In this document: one piece after another, positions 28,448 through 39,264 of the stretch
Layout of the letters: each line of letters starts with the position of its first letter
How positions within the stretch are numbered: the first letter of the stretch is position 1
Origin: an uncultured Paracoccaceae bacterium
GTDB taxonomy: Bacteria > Pseudomonadota > Alphaproteobacteria > Rhodobacterales > Rhodobacteraceae
DNA length: 64,000 nucleotides
NCBI GenBank assembly: GCA_947503175.1
Contig: CANNCO010000002.1
Location: 62,001-126,000, forward strand
Reading direction: 5' to 3'
Notes under the pieces: model-generated
Told to the model about the DNA's origin: nothing
Seen by the model: only the letters and a program-made list of their open reading frames with translations
Databases searched by the model: none
Made by a program: the position numbers and the translations under genes

Positions 28448-29137
28448 GTGCGGACCAGCTATCACGATATCAAGTCAGAGATCCTGAACCGGATCCGCTC
28501 GAACATCTGGCCACCCGGGGCAAGTGTTCCGGGCGAGATTGAACTGGCGGAAGAGTTCGGATGTGCCCGCGCGACCGTCAATAGGGCGATGCGCGAACTT
28601 GTGGACGAAGGTATTCTCGACCGTCGGCGGAAGGCGGGGACAAAGGTCAAATCCTCTCCTACCCGCAGGGCCCACTTCTCGATCCCGCTTATCCGCGAAG
28701 AAATTGCCGAAACCGGTGCGCAATATCGCTATGCGCTTGTCGATCGAACGGTCATCGCGGCACCTGGGTGGCTACGGGCGCAGATCAAGATACCGAAAGA
28801 CGCACGGATCCTGCACCTGCGGTGCATGCATTTTGCGGACAACCAGCCTTATCAGTTCGAGGATCGCTGGATCAATCTCGCCGCCGTGCCGGATGCAGAG
28901 CATTACGATTTCGAAGGAACCGGACCAAATGACTGGCTGGTCAGGGAAGTGCCCTTTACCGACGGAGAACTCGTCTTTTCTGCGACGAATGCAAGCCGCG
29001 AGATCGCGGATTTCCTTGGCATGTCCGAAAGAGATGCCGTGTTCACTGTCGAACGAACCACATGGCTCAACGGGACGAGTATAACCTTTGCACGTCTCTA
29101 TCTTTCAAGGGATTACAAGATGACAACCCGGCTCTGA
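28448..29137 (+). CDS. hutC: Histidine utilization repressor, GntR/HutC family
   Basis: 229-residue regulator with an N-terminal winged helix (about residues 5-70; EEFGCARATVNRAMREL recognition region) and a C-terminal UTRA ligand domain ending in the ARLYLSRDYKMTTRL pattern. Urocanate is the effector in known HutC proteins. GTG start. Its place in the hut cluster makes it the likely repressor of hutIHGU and hutF and of itself. Confidence 0.92.
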   Translation: MRTSYHDIKSEILNRIRSNIWPPGASVPGEIELAEEFGCARATVNRAMRELVDEGILDRRRKAGTKVKSSPTRRAHFSIPLIREEIAETGAQYRYALVDRTVIAAPGWLRAQIKIPKDARILHLRCMHFADNQPYQFEDRWINLAAVPDAEHYDFEGTGPNDWLVREVPFTDGELVFSATNASREIADFLGMSERDAVFTVERTTWLNGTSITFARLYLSRDYKMTTRL

Positions 29138-29192
29138 GCGGCCGCGCAGAACACCAATCAGTCACTGGCTGTCCTGCATGGATCGGGGGCTT

Positions 29193-29936
29193 TCAAAGAC
29201 CTGCAACAGCCCCCTCCATCCTCTTGATGGCTTCGCCCAGAACCGGCAGCAAAGCGTCACACCGGTCATCGGTCATCTCGACAGCCGGCAACGCCAGCGC
29301 AATCGACCCCGCCGGGTCGGGCCCATCCCCTCGAAACGGAAGGGCCAGACCAGCGACAAAGGGCACGAACGTATCGCTTGTTCGGGCATGGCCTTGGGCA
29401 CGGTAACGCCGGATCGCCGCCCAAAGGTCGGCCTTGGACGTCAATGTATTCTCCGTGATCTTCTCGCGCTTCAAGGACAGAAGGCGGCCAACGGTCTCGT
29501 CAGTCGAGCCAGCGAGGTAGGCGAGCCCCGCCGCCGATGCATGATAATAAAGAAGCTGCGCCGGGACGATACGGATCACATGGCCCCGGTTCGGCAAACG
29601 ATGCGCGATCGTTGTCATCCCCTGCGGGCCTGGTACGCAGATATGAACCGTCTCATTCGCCGTCTCGACCAGCCAGTCCGCCACATCCTGCGCGGCCTTG
29701 CGGACCGGCACCGTGGCTTCGCGGATCCGCGCCAACCGTAGAAAACCATGTCCCAATCGGTACTTCCGCGTCTCCTGTGATTGCTCGATAAACCCGTGCT
29801 TTGACAATGCTACAAGCAACCGTCGGGTCGCTGCCTTGTCGAGCCCTGCCATACGGGCAAGCTCACTCAGTCCGATCTCGGTTTTTTCGGCCGAGAACTG
29901 ATCCAGAACGCCCATGGCCTTGTCGACAGTTTTCAT
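29193..29936 (-). CDS. IclR-family regulator of the homogentisate operon
   Basis: 247 residues from the ATG at 29936: N-terminal winged helix (about residues 5-60, LARMAGLDKAATRRLLVAL) and C-terminal IclR effector domain. The frame is open upstream, but only in antisense-like sequence over the neighbouring gene. It sits 25 bp after the MBL-fold gene at the end of hmgA-FAH-MBL, so it probably senses an aromatic or ring-opened intermediate and regulates this operon. Confidence 0.85.
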   Translation of the reverse strand: MKTVDKAMGVLDQFSAEKTEIGLSELARMAGLDKAATRRLLVALSKHGFIEQSQETRKYRLGHGFLRLARIREATVPVRKAAQDVADWLVETANETVHICVPGPQGMTTIAHRLPNRGHVIRIVPAQLLYYHASAAGLAYLAGSTDETVGRLLSLKREKITENTLTSKADLWAAIRRYRAQGHARTSDTFVPFVAGLALPFRGDGPDPAGSIALALPAVEMTDDRCDALLPVLGEAIKRMEGAVAGL

Positions 29937-29961
29937 GGCTGAACGCGCCTCCCGGTGCGGA

Positions 29962-30912
29962 TTAGCCTTGCAGTTCGGCCCACATTTCCAGATCGCGCTT
30001 GTCAGTCCAGATTCGCGGCGTGTCGATACCGCGCGCCTCGTCATAGGCGCGGGAAACGTTGAACGGCAGACAGTGCTCGTAGATCGCGTAGTCGGCGAAC
30101 TTCGGGTCGCAGGCCGCCCGCACGGCATCCCACGCTTCCTTCAGGCTTCCACCCCGCGCCACGACCCTGGCCGCCGGCCGATAGGTACTGTCGACGAAGT
30201 CACGCGTGTTTTCGATCGCCTTGTCCACCATCTCGCGTCCAATCAGCGCATCTCCGCGCCCTGGAGCGATGGCGTCGACATCATAAGCCTTGATCGCATC
30301 AAGCGTCGCACCCCAGTCCCCGAAATGACCGTCCCCGCAATAGCAGGCCGAGTGATATTCGACGATATCCCCGGTGAACATCACGTTCTGGTCCGGAACG
30401 TGTATCACCGCATCCCCGGCAGTATGCGCGCGCCCCAGATGCCTGATGTCGACCCGGCGATTGCCCAGATAAACGGTCATTGCATCGCTGAAAGTTGTCG
30501 TCGGCCATGTCAGACCGGGGATGCTTTCATGCCCCTCGAACAGGCGGGGGAACCGCTGGAACTCACTGTCCCAGTCCTCCTGCCCCCGTTCAGCCACCAT
30601 TGCGCGGGCGGCGTCCGACATGATGACCTGATCAGCGCCATAGGCCGAAGCACCCAGAACCCGTACTGCATGATAGTGGGTCAGAACGAGGTGGCTGATC
30701 GGCTTGTCCGTCACCTCCCGCACCTTCTCGATCACCTTACCCGCAAGCCGCGGGGTCGCCTGAGCTTCAACGATCATCACGCTGTCATCGCCGATGATGA
30801 CGCCCGAATTGGGATCACCCTCTGCGGTGAAGGCCCAAAGCCCCTCTCCAACTTCAGTGAAGCTGATCGTTTTCTCGGTCATGTCGCTGGCAGAGGCGAA
30901 AGCTTTGGTCAT
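29962..30912 (-). CDS. Metallo-beta-lactamase-fold hydrolase with altered metal motif
   Basis: 316 residues from the ATG at 30912. MBL fold with the first-metal histidines His79 and His81 (THYHAVR), a later GRAHTAGD histidine and an FTGD aspartate, but the Asp-His that normally complete HxHxDH are Val83 and Arg84. The second metal site may therefore be absent or rebuilt. It lies between the FAH-family gene and iclR in the homogentisate operon. A lactone- or thioester-hydrolase role, or a part in maleylacetoacetate handling, is possible but not shown. Confidence 0.75.
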   Translation of the reverse strand: MTKAFASASDMTEKTISFTEVGEGLWAFTAEGDPNSGVIIGDDSVMIVEAQATPRLAGKVIEKVREVTDKPISHLVLTHYHAVRVLGASAYGADQVIMSDAARAMVAERGQEDWDSEFQRFPRLFEGHESIPGLTWPTTTFSDAMTVYLGNRRVDIRHLGRAHTAGDAVIHVPDQNVMFTGDIVEYHSACYCGDGHFGDWGATLDAIKAYDVDAIAPGRGDALIGREMVDKAIENTRDFVDSTYRPAARVVARGGSLKEAWDAVRAACDPKFADYAIYEHCLPFNVSRAYDEARGIDTPRIWTDKRDLEMWAELQG

Positions 30913-30914
30913 GG

Positions 30915-31904
30915 TCAGTCCCACTTTTTGACATGTTGGTCGATGGTGCCGAATATGTTCTTGCCCCGGTCATCTTCCATCCAGATACGAACGTGGTCGC
31001 CCTCTTGAAGGAACTCAGTGGTTGCGGCACCGGTCAGGATGGTCTCAACCATCCGCTGTTCGGCGATGCAGGAATATCCACGCCCGCCGGCCGCGACGGG
31101 GCGGCCCGGGCCGCCATTGATGTCACGGTTCGATACCGTGCCCGAGCCTATAATCGTGCCCGGTCCGAGATGTCGGGTTTTCGCAGCATGGGCGATCAGC
31201 TCCGCAAAGTCGAATGTCATGTCCTCGCCGGCATCGGCCCGACCGAAGGGCTGACCATTAAGATCGACATTGAGAACGCCATGCAGTTTGCGCCCGTCCC
31301 AACCCGGGCACGCATCGGGCGTAACGACGACGGGAGCCATCGCGCAGGCAGGCTTTGACTGGATAAAGCCAAATCCCTTCGACAACTCATCGGGGATCAG
31401 GTTTCGAAGCGAGATGTCATTGAGGATCGTGACAAGCCTGATGCAATCCGCCGCCTCATCAACTGAAACCCCCAACTCCACATGCCCCGTGATCACCGCA
31501 ACTTCCGCCTCAAAGTCGATACCCCAGGCAGGATCGCCAGCTATCGGGTCGGTGGGGCCAAGAAACATATCAGAGCCGCCCTGATACATCAGCGGATCGG
31601 ACCAGAACCGTTTCGGCATCGACGCCCCCCGCGCGCGCCGGACAAGATCGACATGGTTCACATAAGCCGAGCCATCGAGGAACTGATAGGCCCGCGGTAA
31701 GGGCGCAGCGAACTCGTACTCTTCGAACGCATCGGAGTGATTGCTTTTGAGACCTCCAAAGCCGTGATCAAGCGCGGCCTGGAGCGTTTGACGTTTCTCG
31801 CGACCAATCACACCAAGACTGTCGGACACCTGAACAAGCGCGCCGTCGGGAAAGGGTGTCTTCCAGGTCGGCTGTCCGGGGATGCGGATTGTGCCGTATT
31901 TCAT
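30915..31904 (-). CDS. Fumarylacetoacetate hydrolase family protein
   Basis: Predicted to cleave fumarylacetoacetate (or maleylacetoacetate) to acetoacetate and the C4 acid, final step of homogentisate degradation. 329 residues; the metal-binding Glu-x-Glu is in [11 protein letters not shown] about 145 residues in, followed by the NDISLRNL segment and a C-terminal [13 protein letters not shown] loop. The start overlaps the hmgA stop by 4 bases. Family members also act on other acylpyruvates, so the substrate is set mainly by context. Confidence 0.82.
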   Translation of the reverse strand: MKYGTIRIPGQPTWKTPFPDGALVQVSDSLGVIGREKRQTLQAALDHGFGGLKSNHSDAFEEYEFAAPLPRAYQFLDGSAYVNHVDLVRRARGASMPKRFWSDPLMYQGGSDMFLGPTDPIAGDPAWGIDFEAEVAVITGHVELGVSVDEAADCIRLVTILNDISLRNLIPDELSKGFGFIQSKPACAMAPVVVTPDACPGWDGRKLHGVLNVDLNGQPFGRADAGEDMTFDFAELIAHAAKTRHLGPGTIIGSGTVSNRDINGGPGRPVAAGGRGYSCIAEQRMVETILTGAATTEFLQEGDHVRIWMEDDRGKNIFGTIDQHVKKWD

Positions 31905-33262
31905 TTCCTGCCCGGCGTTCCGTCGAATTTCTTCTCAAGGCTCTCCCAGCAATCGATATAGTCGTCCTGCAAAGGCGCCTCTTTACCCGCAAATTCGGTA
32001 AGGTGCTGCGGGAATCGGGTCTCGAACATAAACGACATCGTGTTGTCGAGCTTCTCTGCCTGAAGATCGGCATTCGACGCGCCCTCGAACGCGTTCTTGT
32101 CCGGCCCGTGCGGCAGCATCATGTTGTGGAGACTCATGCCACCGGGAACAAAGCCCTGAGGCTTGGCATCGTACTGGCCATAGATATTGCCCATCAGTTC
32201 GGACATCACGTTCTTGTGGTACCATGGCGGGCGGAACGTATCCTCTGCTACCATCCAGCGTTCCCGGAACAGAACGAAGTCGATATTGGCCGTGCCCGGC
32301 TGCCCCGATGGCGCCGTGAGCACAGTAAAGATCGACGGGTCGGGATGGTCGAACAGGATCGCTCCAACTGGGCAATAGGTGCGCAGGTCGTATTTCACGG
32401 GCGCATAGTTCCCGTGCCATGCCACCACGTCCAGCGGTGAATGCCCGATCCTCGTCTCGTGGAACTGTCCGCACCACTTGATCGTGACCGTCGACAGAAC
32501 CTCCCGGTCCTCAAATGCCGCAACGGGAGCTTTGAAATCACGCCGGTTCGCCATACAGTTGGCTCCGATCGGGCCGCGTCCAGGCAGTTCGAATTTCTGT
32601 CCGTAGTTCTCGCACACAAAGCCACGCGCCGGTCCCTCGATGACCTCAACACGATACAAAAGCCCGCGTGGAAGGATCGCGATCTCCTTGGGTTCAAGGT
32701 CGATGATCCCCAGTTCTGTACAGAACCGTAGCCGCCCCTCTTGCGGCACCACCAAAAGCTCGCTGTCGGCCGAATAGAAATAGCTGTCGGCCATGCTTTC
32801 GGTGACGAGATAGATATGGCTGGCCATGCCGACCTGGGTGTTCACATCCCCCGCCGTCGTCATCGTGCGCATGCCGGTCAGCCATGTCAGCGGTTCGGCA
32901 CCGTGCGGTACAGGATCCCAGCGGTACTGGCCAAGACTGATCACGTCCTCGACAACATGTGGCGCAGATTTCCAGTAGGGCAGATCGATCCTTTCGTAAC
33001 GATGCGAATGCTTCACCGAAGGTCTGATCCGATAGCACCAAGTCCGTTCGTTCTGATGGCTGGGTGCCGTAAATGCCGTCCCGCTAAGCTGCTCGCCGTA
33101 AAGGCCATAGTTGCATTTCTGCGGGCTGTTCATCCCTTGCGGCAACGCACCCGGAAGGGCCTCGGTCTCAAAATCATTGCCAAAACCAGGCATGTATCCT
33201 TCGTGCGGTCCGGGCAAGGGCGGGGCCTGAACCATATGCTTCGGCTTGGATTGCTTGTTCAT
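31901..33262 (-). CDS. hmgA: Homogentisate 1,2-dioxygenase
   Basis: Non-heme iron enzyme opening homogentisate to maleylacetoacetate. 453 residues from the ATG at 33262, which has a GGAG site inside the preceding 13 bases; an in-frame ATG at 33274 is less suited. Fe ligands are His349 and Glu355 in WYHKNVMSE and His385 in LPHGPD. First gene of a four-gene minus-strand operon, divergent from the polysaccharide gene at 33.5 kb. Confidence 0.95.
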   Translation of the reverse strand: MNKQSKPKHMVQAPPLPGPHEGYMPGFGNDFETEALPGALPQGMNSPQKCNYGLYGEQLSGTAFTAPSHQNERTWCYRIRPSVKHSHRYERIDLPYWKSAPHVVEDVISLGQYRWDPVPHGAEPLTWLTGMRTMTTAGDVNTQVGMASHIYLVTESMADSYFYSADSELLVVPQEGRLRFCTELGIIDLEPKEIAILPRGLLYRVEVIEGPARGFVCENYGQKFELPGRGPIGANCMANRRDFKAPVAAFEDREVLSTVTIKWCGQFHETRIGHSPLDVVAWHGNYAPVKYDLRTYCPVGAILFDHPDPSIFTVLTAPSGQPGTANIDFVLFRERWMVAEDTFRPPWYHKNVMSELMGNIYGQYDAKPQGFVPGGMSLHNMMLPHGPDKNAFEGASNADLQAEKLDNTMSFMFETRFPQHLTEFAGKEAPLQDDYIDCWESLEKKFDGTPGRK

Positions 33263-33369
33263 TCCTAACTCCATCGAGAAGGGCGAGGGAAAGTTAGCAC
33301 CAGATCGCCGGGCACTCAATCATCTATTGAACCGATGGTGTGAATAATGAACCCCACTCCAGTTCACTT

Positions 33370-33375
33370 TATAAT
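33370..33375 (+). promoter_or_regulatory. Candidate -10 box upstream of the hybrid epimerase/transferase gene
   Basis: A perfect TATAAT lies in the hmgA/hybrid-gene gap. The matching -35 position (ATGAAC at 33347-33352) is poor, and the start codon I prefer is 160 bp downstream, which would leave a long leader. Confidence 0.35.
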
Positions 33376-33536
33376 GCCCTTATATGTGTGATCCAGGGAC
33401 AGTCTTTGGAACACCGTGCTTTCTGGTACTTTCCGGCATCGAATTGCATCTACTGGCGACCGGGATCGAGCTTCGGCTTTGCTTCCCACGCGCTTCCGGT
33501 ATTCTTGGGCGAACTCAACAGCCAAGCGGGCAGATC

Positions 33537-34742
33537 GTGCAGCTTCTCATTACCGGGGCCTCGGGAAACGTCGGCCAGGCTTTGGTGCCTTTACTTTGCG
33601 AACGCGGACTAACCCCCATCCTCGTAGGCCGTGACCCGAAGAAGCTAAAACAACAATTTCCCATATTGGAGGCAATCTCCTACGCGGATCTGTCCAGCAA
33701 CTATTTGGACCGAGCGACCGTGGTGCACCTTGCAGCGATTAACAACAACTCGAAGGCGACCGAGGCTGAGATGCGTTCTTGCAACGTTGACCTCCTGATC
33801 CACACGGCGCGCACAGCAGCGGCGGGAGGCGCGGAGTACTTTATTAACGTATCATCCATCCATGGCCTCGATCCCAACAATCACTCCCCTTATGCACGGA
33901 CGAAGAGAGAAGGCGCCCAGCAACTGAAGGACATTGGGGATCTAAACGTGATCACTCTTTATCTGGCATCCGTACATGGCGGGAAATTCTCCGGCCGACT
34001 TTCGGCGCTAAACAGATTTCCTGCACCCATCGCTCGAGCCGCATTCGCTGTGCTATCGGCTCTAAAGCCAACGATCCATGTTACGCGGATTGCGGAATTC
34101 ATTGTTGCGCCCTCTTCAGCGAAAGCCCAATCAGAAATCATTCTAACCGATGACATGGACCTGAATCCCGTTTACCGCGCAGGCACGCGCTTCATCGATC
34201 TCCTAGCCGCAGCCGGAATTCTGATCGGATTGTCCTGGCTCCTTCTGGGACTTTGGGTCGCCGTGCGGACCACATCGCCCGGCCCCGGCCTCTTCGCCCA
34301 AACCCGCATCGGTCGGTACGGGCAACCGTTCACCTGCTACAAGTTCCGGACGATGGCCGACGGCACCGCACAAGTCGGCACTCACGATGCCCCAGCGACC
34401 GCCGTGACTCCGCTTGGAATAACTCTTCGCAGGCTGAAACTGGACGAACTCCCACAGGCCTGGAACCTTCTTCGAAACGAAATGTCTTTGATCGGACCAC
34501 GTCCCTGTCTTCCCGTACAGAGCGATCTGATCGCGGCTCGCAGAGTGATGGAAGTACTCGATATGAAACCCGGTATCAGCGGTTTGGCGCAAGTCAACAA
34601 CGTTGACATGAGCGACCCAGAGCGACTTGCGCGATGGGACGCGCGCTATGGGGCGCTGCGTTGCTTGGCTCTGGATTTCAAGCTCATGTGGCAGACTCTT
34701 GGCGGCAGCGGACGCGGCGACAGAGTAGCATCAGTCGATTAG
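33537..34742 (+). CDS. Hybrid nucleotide-sugar epimerase / sugar-phosphate transferase
   Basis: Two-domain fusion, 401 residues from a GTG at 33537. Residues 1-210 are a short SDR/epimerase domain (GASGNVG at 7-13, Tyr119-xxx-Lys123). Residues 211-401 are a PglC/WcaJ-type phosphoglycosyl transferase: one membrane segment at about 219-243, the SPGPGLFAQTRIG / YKFRTM block (247-273) and DELPQAWNLLRNEMSLIGPRP (303-323) with the catalytic Asp-Glu pair. It should load the first sugar phosphate onto undecaprenyl phosphate. The frame is open 51 codons upstream. Its stop overlaps the convergent manC stop by four bases. Confidence 0.8.
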   Translation: MQLLITGASGNVGQALVPLLCERGLTPILVGRDPKKLKQQFPILEAISYADLSSNYLDRATVVHLAAINNNSKATEAEMRSCNVDLLIHTARTAAAGGAEYFINVSSIHGLDPNNHSPYARTKREGAQQLKDIGDLNVITLYLASVHGGKFSGRLSALNRFPAPIARAAFAVLSALKPTIHVTRIAEFIVAPSSAKAQSEIILTDDMDLNPVYRAGTRFIDLLAAAGILIGLSWLLLGLWVAVRTTSPGPGLFAQTRIGRYGQPFTCYKFRTMADGTAQVGTHDAPATAVTPLGITLRRLKLDELPQAWNLLRNEMSLIGPRPCLPVQSDLIAARRVMEVLDMKPGISGLAQVNNVDMSDPERLARWDARYGALRCLALDFKLMWQTLGGSGRGDRVASVD

Positions 34743-36175
34743 CTCCTCGCATATACATCCTGATATCTGACGATGTCATCCTCGCCCAGATAGCTGCCGG
34801 TCTGTACCTCGATCAGGATCATCGGCACTTTATCCTGGTTTTCCATCCGGTGGATGGCACCCCGGGGGATATAGACCGACTGGTTCTCGGCCACATCCAT
34901 CACCTTGTCACCGATCGTCACGCGCGCGGTCCCCGCGACAACGATCCAATGCTCGGCGCGATGTTCATGGCTTTGCAGGCTCAGCGCCGCACCCGGGTTG
35001 ACAACGATCCGTTTCACCTGGAACCGCTCGCCCAGCGCAAGACTTTCGAACCACCCCCATGGTCTGTGATCACGGGCCGATTGCACGGCCTGCGGAGCGT
35101 CCTTGGCCTTCAGCGCCAAGACCGCCTCTTTCACCCGTTGATCGTCCGACTTGCGCGCAACAAGCACCGCGTCCGGCATGGCGACGGCCACGATATCGTC
35201 AAGGCCGATCCCGACAAGTTCCAGCCCATCGGCCTCGGATCGCAACAGCGAGTTCACACAACCGATGGCCGAGGCATTGCCCGCAGTGACATTGCCGTCT
35301 GCATCGGGTCCGTGCTCCTGCCAGACGGCCTGCCAGCCGCCAAGGTCCGACCAGCCGCCGGAGTAGGGAACCGCTATCAGACCATTCGCCTTTTCCATGA
35401 TCGCGTAATCAATCGAAATGTCTTCGACCGCCGACCAGGCCTCGGACTCAAGCCGCGTGAAGCCAAGATCCGACTTGGCCCCTGCGACCGCCGCCCGTAC
35501 CGGCCCGATCATCTCGGGGGCGTGCTCGCGGAATGACGAAAGGATCGTTTTGACGCTGAACATGAAAAGACCTGCGTTCCACAGGCAATTGCCCGAGGCC
35601 AGCATTCGCTCCGCACCCTCCAGATCGGGCTTTTCGATGAACCGGTGCAGCGGCTGCGGCTGGCCCGGCTGCGGCACCGAACCATGGGCGAGCTCAAGAT
35701 ATCCATAGCCTGTTTCTGGGCGCGACGGAGTAATCCCGAACAGGACGGGGTGCCCGGCCGCAGCCGTGTCCGCCGCCGACAGAACCGTCTCGCGAAACCC
35801 GACCGCATCCGCCATGACATGATCGGAAGGTGCCACAATCATGATGGCTTCCGGGTCATGTGCGTCAAGCCAGAGCGCCGCCGACAGAATCGCCGGAGCA
35901 GTGTTCTTCCCTTCCGGTTCGATCAGAATCGCAAGCGGCGCAACCTCCATCGCCGCCATCTGTTCTGTCACGATGAAACGAAACGGGTCGCCTGTGATCA
36001 CGATCGGGGGCTGAAAACCTTCACCCTTGAATCGCGATATCGATGACTGGAACAGACTGACCTCGCCGGTAATCTCTGTGAACTGCTTTGGGTAACTCCG
36101 GCGCGACAGCGGCCAGAGCCGGGTTCCCGAACCACCGCACAAAAGAATGGGATAGATGTTGGGACGCTCAGACAT
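34739..36175 (-). CDS. manC: Mannose-1-phosphate guanylyltransferase / mannose-6-phosphate isomerase
   Basis: Bifunctional enzyme making GDP-mannose, 478 residues from the ATG at 36175. The N-terminal nucleotidyltransferase begins [14 protein letters not shown] with the SYPKQF motif; the FIEKP motif lies near residue 165; the C-terminal cupin isomerase domain has [12 protein letters not shown] near residue 418. The start lies 8 bases inside the end of the fucose synthase gene, so it is translated with it. Supplies GDP-mannose to Gmd and Fcl. Confidence 0.92.
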   Translation of the reverse strand: MSERPNIYPILLCGGSGTRLWPLSRRSYPKQFTEITGEVSLFQSSISRFKGEGFQPPIVITGDPFRFIVTEQMAAMEVAPLAILIEPEGKNTAPAILSAALWLDAHDPEAIMIVAPSDHVMADAVGFRETVLSAADTAAAGHPVLFGITPSRPETGYGYLELAHGSVPQPGQPQPLHRFIEKPDLEGAERMLASGNCLWNAGLFMFSVKTILSSFREHAPEMIGPVRAAVAGAKSDLGFTRLESEAWSAVEDISIDYAIMEKANGLIAVPYSGGWSDLGGWQAVWQEHGPDADGNVTAGNASAIGCVNSLLRSEADGLELVGIGLDDIVAVAMPDAVLVARKSDDQRVKEAVLALKAKDAPQAVQSARDHRPWGWFESLALGERFQVKRIVVNPGAALSLQSHEHRAEHWIVVAGTARVTIGDKVMDVAENQSVYIPRGAIHRMENQDKVPMILIEVQTGSYLGEDDIVRYQDVYARS

Positions 36176-37130
36176 AGCGCAGGTCCCCGGCATTCGCGAC
36201 ATACCACGCATAGGTCGATGCAATCCCTTCGGCCAATGGGATGCTGTGCGACCACCCCATCGCGCTGAGGCGCGACACGTCCATCAGTTTGCGCGGGGTC
36301 CCATCGGGTTTTGAGGTGTCAAACTCAATGGCCCCGTCAAAACCCGTGACCTCCGCCACCATGCCCGCCAGCTCCGTGATGCTCACATCCTTGCCTGTGC
36401 CCACGTTGATATGGCTGAGCATCGGTTCGGTATTCGCCGTGTAGATCCTGCGATCAAGGTTCAGAACGTAGAGCGACGCCTCGGCCATATCATCCACGTG
36501 CAGGAATTCGCGCCGGGGCGCGCCCGTTCCCCAGATCGTCACGGTGCTGGCCCCATCTCGTTTCGCTTCGTGGAACCGGCGCATTAACGCCGGCAAAACG
36601 TGGCTGTTTTCAGGATGATAGTTATCGCCGGGTCCATAAAGATTGGTCGGCATCACGCTCCGGTAATCCCGCCCATATTGGCGATTATAGCTTTCACACA
36701 GCTTGATCCCGGCGATCTTGGCAATCGCATAGGGTTCGTTCGTGGCCTCCAGCACCCCGGTCAGAAGCGCGTGCTCCGACATCGGCTGGGCCACGTCACG
36801 CGGGTAGATGCAGGATGATCCGAGAAACAACAGCCGGTCGACTCCCGCCAGATGGGCCGCATGGATCACATTCGCCTCGATCATCAGGTTCTCGTACAGA
36901 AACTCCGCCGGATAGGTGTTATTCGCATGAATCCCACCGACTTTCGCGGCGGCAAGGATGATGGCCTCGGGTCGTTCCGCCGTCAGAAATTCCCGCACCG
37001 CTTTCTGATCCGACAGGTCCAGTTCACCACGGCTGCGTGTGATCACCCTTTCCCGCCGGGCCTGCAATTGCCGCAGGATGGCGCTTCCGACCATGCCCCG
37101 GTGCCCGGCAACAAAGGTTCCGCCCGGCAC
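36168..37130 (-). CDS. fcl: GDP-L-fucose synthase
   Basis: Epimerase/reductase converting GDP-4-keto-6-deoxymannose to GDP-L-fucose with NADPH. 320 residues, GTG start. Rossmann motif GHRGMVG at residues 9-15, SSCIYP near residue 104 and Tyr-xxx-Lys in YAIAKIAG near residue 133. Three bases after gmd; the pair gmd-fcl followed by manC forms a GDP-fucose supply operon for exopolysaccharide or O-antigen. Confidence 0.93.
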   Translation of the reverse strand: MPGGTFVAGHRGMVGSAILRQLQARRERVITRSRGELDLSDQKAVREFLTAERPEAIILAAAKVGGIHANNTYPAEFLYENLMIEANVIHAAHLAGVDRLLFLGSSCIYPRDVAQPMSEHALLTGVLEATNEPYAIAKIAGIKLCESYNRQYGRDYRSVMPTNLYGPGDNYHPENSHVLPALMRRFHEAKRDGASTVTIWGTGAPRREFLHVDDMAEASLYVLNLDRRIYTANTEPMLSHINVGTGKDVSITELAGMVAEVTGFDGAIEFDTSKPDGTPRKLMDVSRLSAMGWSHSIPLAEGIASTYAWYVANAGDLRYV

Positions 37131-37133
37131 GCC

Positions 37134-38252
37134 CTAATCCTCCTGCGCCACGGGGCTGTGATAGCCATGTTCCTTCAACAGCGCATGGCGACGCGCATTA
37201 TCAAGGTCGGCCGCCACCATCTCGGCGCACATTTCGCGCGCCGTGATCTCGGGCTCCCAGCCAAGCGCCTCGCGCGCCCGGGTCGCATCGCCAAGAAGCG
37301 TTTCAACCTCAGCGGGTCGAAAATAGCGCTGGTCGATCCGTAGGACAGTCTGGCCGGGGCTGACCGCCGGTGCGGCGTCCGACGTGACACGTTCGACCAC
37401 CGCGACCTCATCCACGCCCGATCCTTGGAAGCGTAGTTGTATTCCCAGTTCTTCCGCCGACCACTTGATGAAATCGCGGACCGAATACTGCTGCCCCGTC
37501 GCGATCACGTAATCCTCGGGATTGTCTTGCTGAAGCATCATCCACTGCATCCGGACATAGTCCTTTGCATGGCCCCAGTCGCGCAGCGCATCGATGTTGC
37601 CCATATGCAGGCAGTCTTCCAGACCCTGCGCGATATTCGCCATGCCCCGCGTGATCTTGCGCGTCACGAACGTCTCGCCGCGTCGGGGGCTCTCGTGGTT
37701 GAAAAGAATACCGTTGCAAGCGTACATCCCGTAAGCCTCGCGGTAGTTCACCGTGATCCAATAACTGTAGAGTTTTGCCACGGCATAGGGTGAGCGAGGA
37801 TAGAACGGCGTCGTCTCGCGCTGCGGAGTTTCGCGGACAAGACCGTAAAGCTCTGACGTCGACGCCTGATAGAAGCGTGTTTTCGTCTCAAGGCCCAGAA
37901 ACCGGATCGCCTCGAGCAGACGCAGCGTCCCGATACCGTCCACATCTGCGGTGTATTCCGGGGCTTCAAAGCTGACCGCCACATGGCTCTGCGCGCCAAG
38001 GTTATAAACCTCGTCGGGCTGCACCTCAGAAATGATGCGGGTCAGGTTCGACGTATCGGTCAGATCACCGTAATGCAGCTTCAGCTTTGGCGTCGGCGCA
38101 TGGGGATCCTGATAAATATGGTCGATCCGCTGGGTGTTGAAGGAAGACGCGCGGCGTTTGATACCGTGCACCTCATAGCCCTTTTCCAGCAGAAGCTCTG
38201 CCAGATAAGAGCCGTCCTGACCCGTGATTCCGGTGATCAGCGCCTTTTTCAT
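37134..38252 (-). CDS. gmd: GDP-mannose 4,6-dehydratase
   Basis: First committed enzyme of GDP-fucose synthesis, 372 residues. NADP motif [14 protein letters not shown] from residue 8, the TSELYG threonine motif near residue 130 and YxxxK in [10 protein letters not shown] near residue 155. It precedes fcl and manC, with GT2 upstream 72 bp away on the same strand. Confidence 0.95.
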   Translation of the reverse strand: MKKALITGITGQDGSYLAELLLEKGYEVHGIKRRASSFNTQRIDHIYQDPHAPTPKLKLHYGDLTDTSNLTRIISEVQPDEVYNLGAQSHVAVSFEAPEYTADVDGIGTLRLLEAIRFLGLETKTRFYQASTSELYGLVRETPQRETTPFYPRSPYAVAKLYSYWITVNYREAYGMYACNGILFNHESPRRGETFVTRKITRGMANIAQGLEDCLHMGNIDALRDWGHAKDYVRMQWMMLQQDNPEDYVIATGQQYSVRDFIKWSAEELGIQLRFQGSGVDEVAVVERVTSDAAPAVSPGQTVLRIDQRYFRPAEVETLLGDATRAREALGWEPEITAREMCAEMVAADLDNARRHALLKEHGYHSPVAQED

Positions 38253-38324
38253 GTGTTTTCTGCCCGACTGGTCCGCCCGGCTTCTGTGCTGCCATCTTTG
38301 GCCGCGCCGTGCAATCCCCGTGGC

Positions 38325-39089
38325 CTAGCGAACCGCCCCAATGCGCGCCATCAGAACCTGATCAAGCTTGCGCAATGGGCCATAAAGCATAGCCAGATCG
38401 ACCGGACCAGAGCCAAGCCGGGTCTGCCGGGCCCGCGATGTCTCACGGGCATTCCGGATATTGGCGCCGATCCCCCGCGTACTGACGCCGCCAAGCGCCA
38501 TATCCACCAGCACCGCGTCGATCGTTGCGTAGCGGACACGCTCGATCTCAAGCGCCCTCAAGAGCCAGTCGTAATCGCCGGCGGCTGCATAGGTCGCGTC
38601 GAACATCCCGACCTTCTCGAAAACATCGCGCATTGCATAGGTGACCGGGTGCGCAGGCGCCCAGCCCCGCCGAAAACCGCCCGGTTTGAACGTCGATGCG
38701 CGCCAAACCCGTGCGGGGGGTGACCCGTCATGGGCAGAAACGAAGTGCAGGTGCCCACTGACCATATCGGCACCGGCCAAGCCTTCGGCGATACGCGAAA
38801 GTGCGGTGCTGTCGTGATAGCGGTCATCGGCATTCAGGAACCCGAACGCATCGCCGGAAAATCGCGCAAGGCCCTTGTTCATGGCGTCATAGATGCCCTT
38901 GTCCAGCTCGCTGAGAACCGAGATTTCCGGAGACTTGTAACCTTCGAGAACAGCCACAGTTCGATCGGTCGACGCGCCGTCGACCACGACCAGTTCCTTG
39001 TCGGGATGGTCCTGCGCCAGAAAGGACTCCACCGCACCGCCGATGGTTTCCATCGCATTTCTGCACACCATGATCGTGGAAATCTTCAT
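38325..39089 (-). CDS. Family 2 glycosyltransferase
   Basis: 254-residue GT-A type glycosyltransferase: N-terminal nucleotide-sugar fold (VVVDGASTD near residue 35) and the metal-binding acidic motif LNADDRYHD near residue 85. No membrane segment is obvious, so it is probably cytoplasmic or peripheral. Its place before gmd-fcl-manC suggests a GDP-sugar transferase for the same polysaccharide; donor and acceptor cannot be read from sequence. Confidence 0.82.
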   Translation of the reverse strand: MKISTIMVCRNAMETIGGAVESFLAQDHPDKELVVVDGASTDRTVAVLEGYKSPEISVLSELDKGIYDAMNKGLARFSGDAFGFLNADDRYHDSTALSRIAEGLAGADMVSGHLHFVSAHDGSPPARVWRASTFKPGGFRRGWAPAHPVTYAMRDVFEKVGMFDATYAAAGDYDWLLRALEIERVRYATIDAVLVDMALGGVSTRGIGANIRNARETSRARQTRLGSGPVDLAMLYGPLRKLDQVLMARIGAVR

Positions 39090-39264
39090 ATGCGTGACGT
39101 TCGATTGCCCGGTAAACAGTCTGTGTTCTACAAGGAGATTGTGGCGTATCCATGGCCAAGGCCAATGATATTTCTGATTGCGACGCTATCTCCCGACTGT
39201 AACTCGGGCTAATTTGCAACTAGTTGGCTCAGGTCACTCAGGCAAATCGCGGTTTGGAGCAGTA

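Noticed and set aside
39178-39264. TTG start giving a longer RND adaptor
   Set aside because: It would place 29 polar residues before the signal peptide and has no ribosome site; the ATG at 39265 has TTGGAGC upstream.
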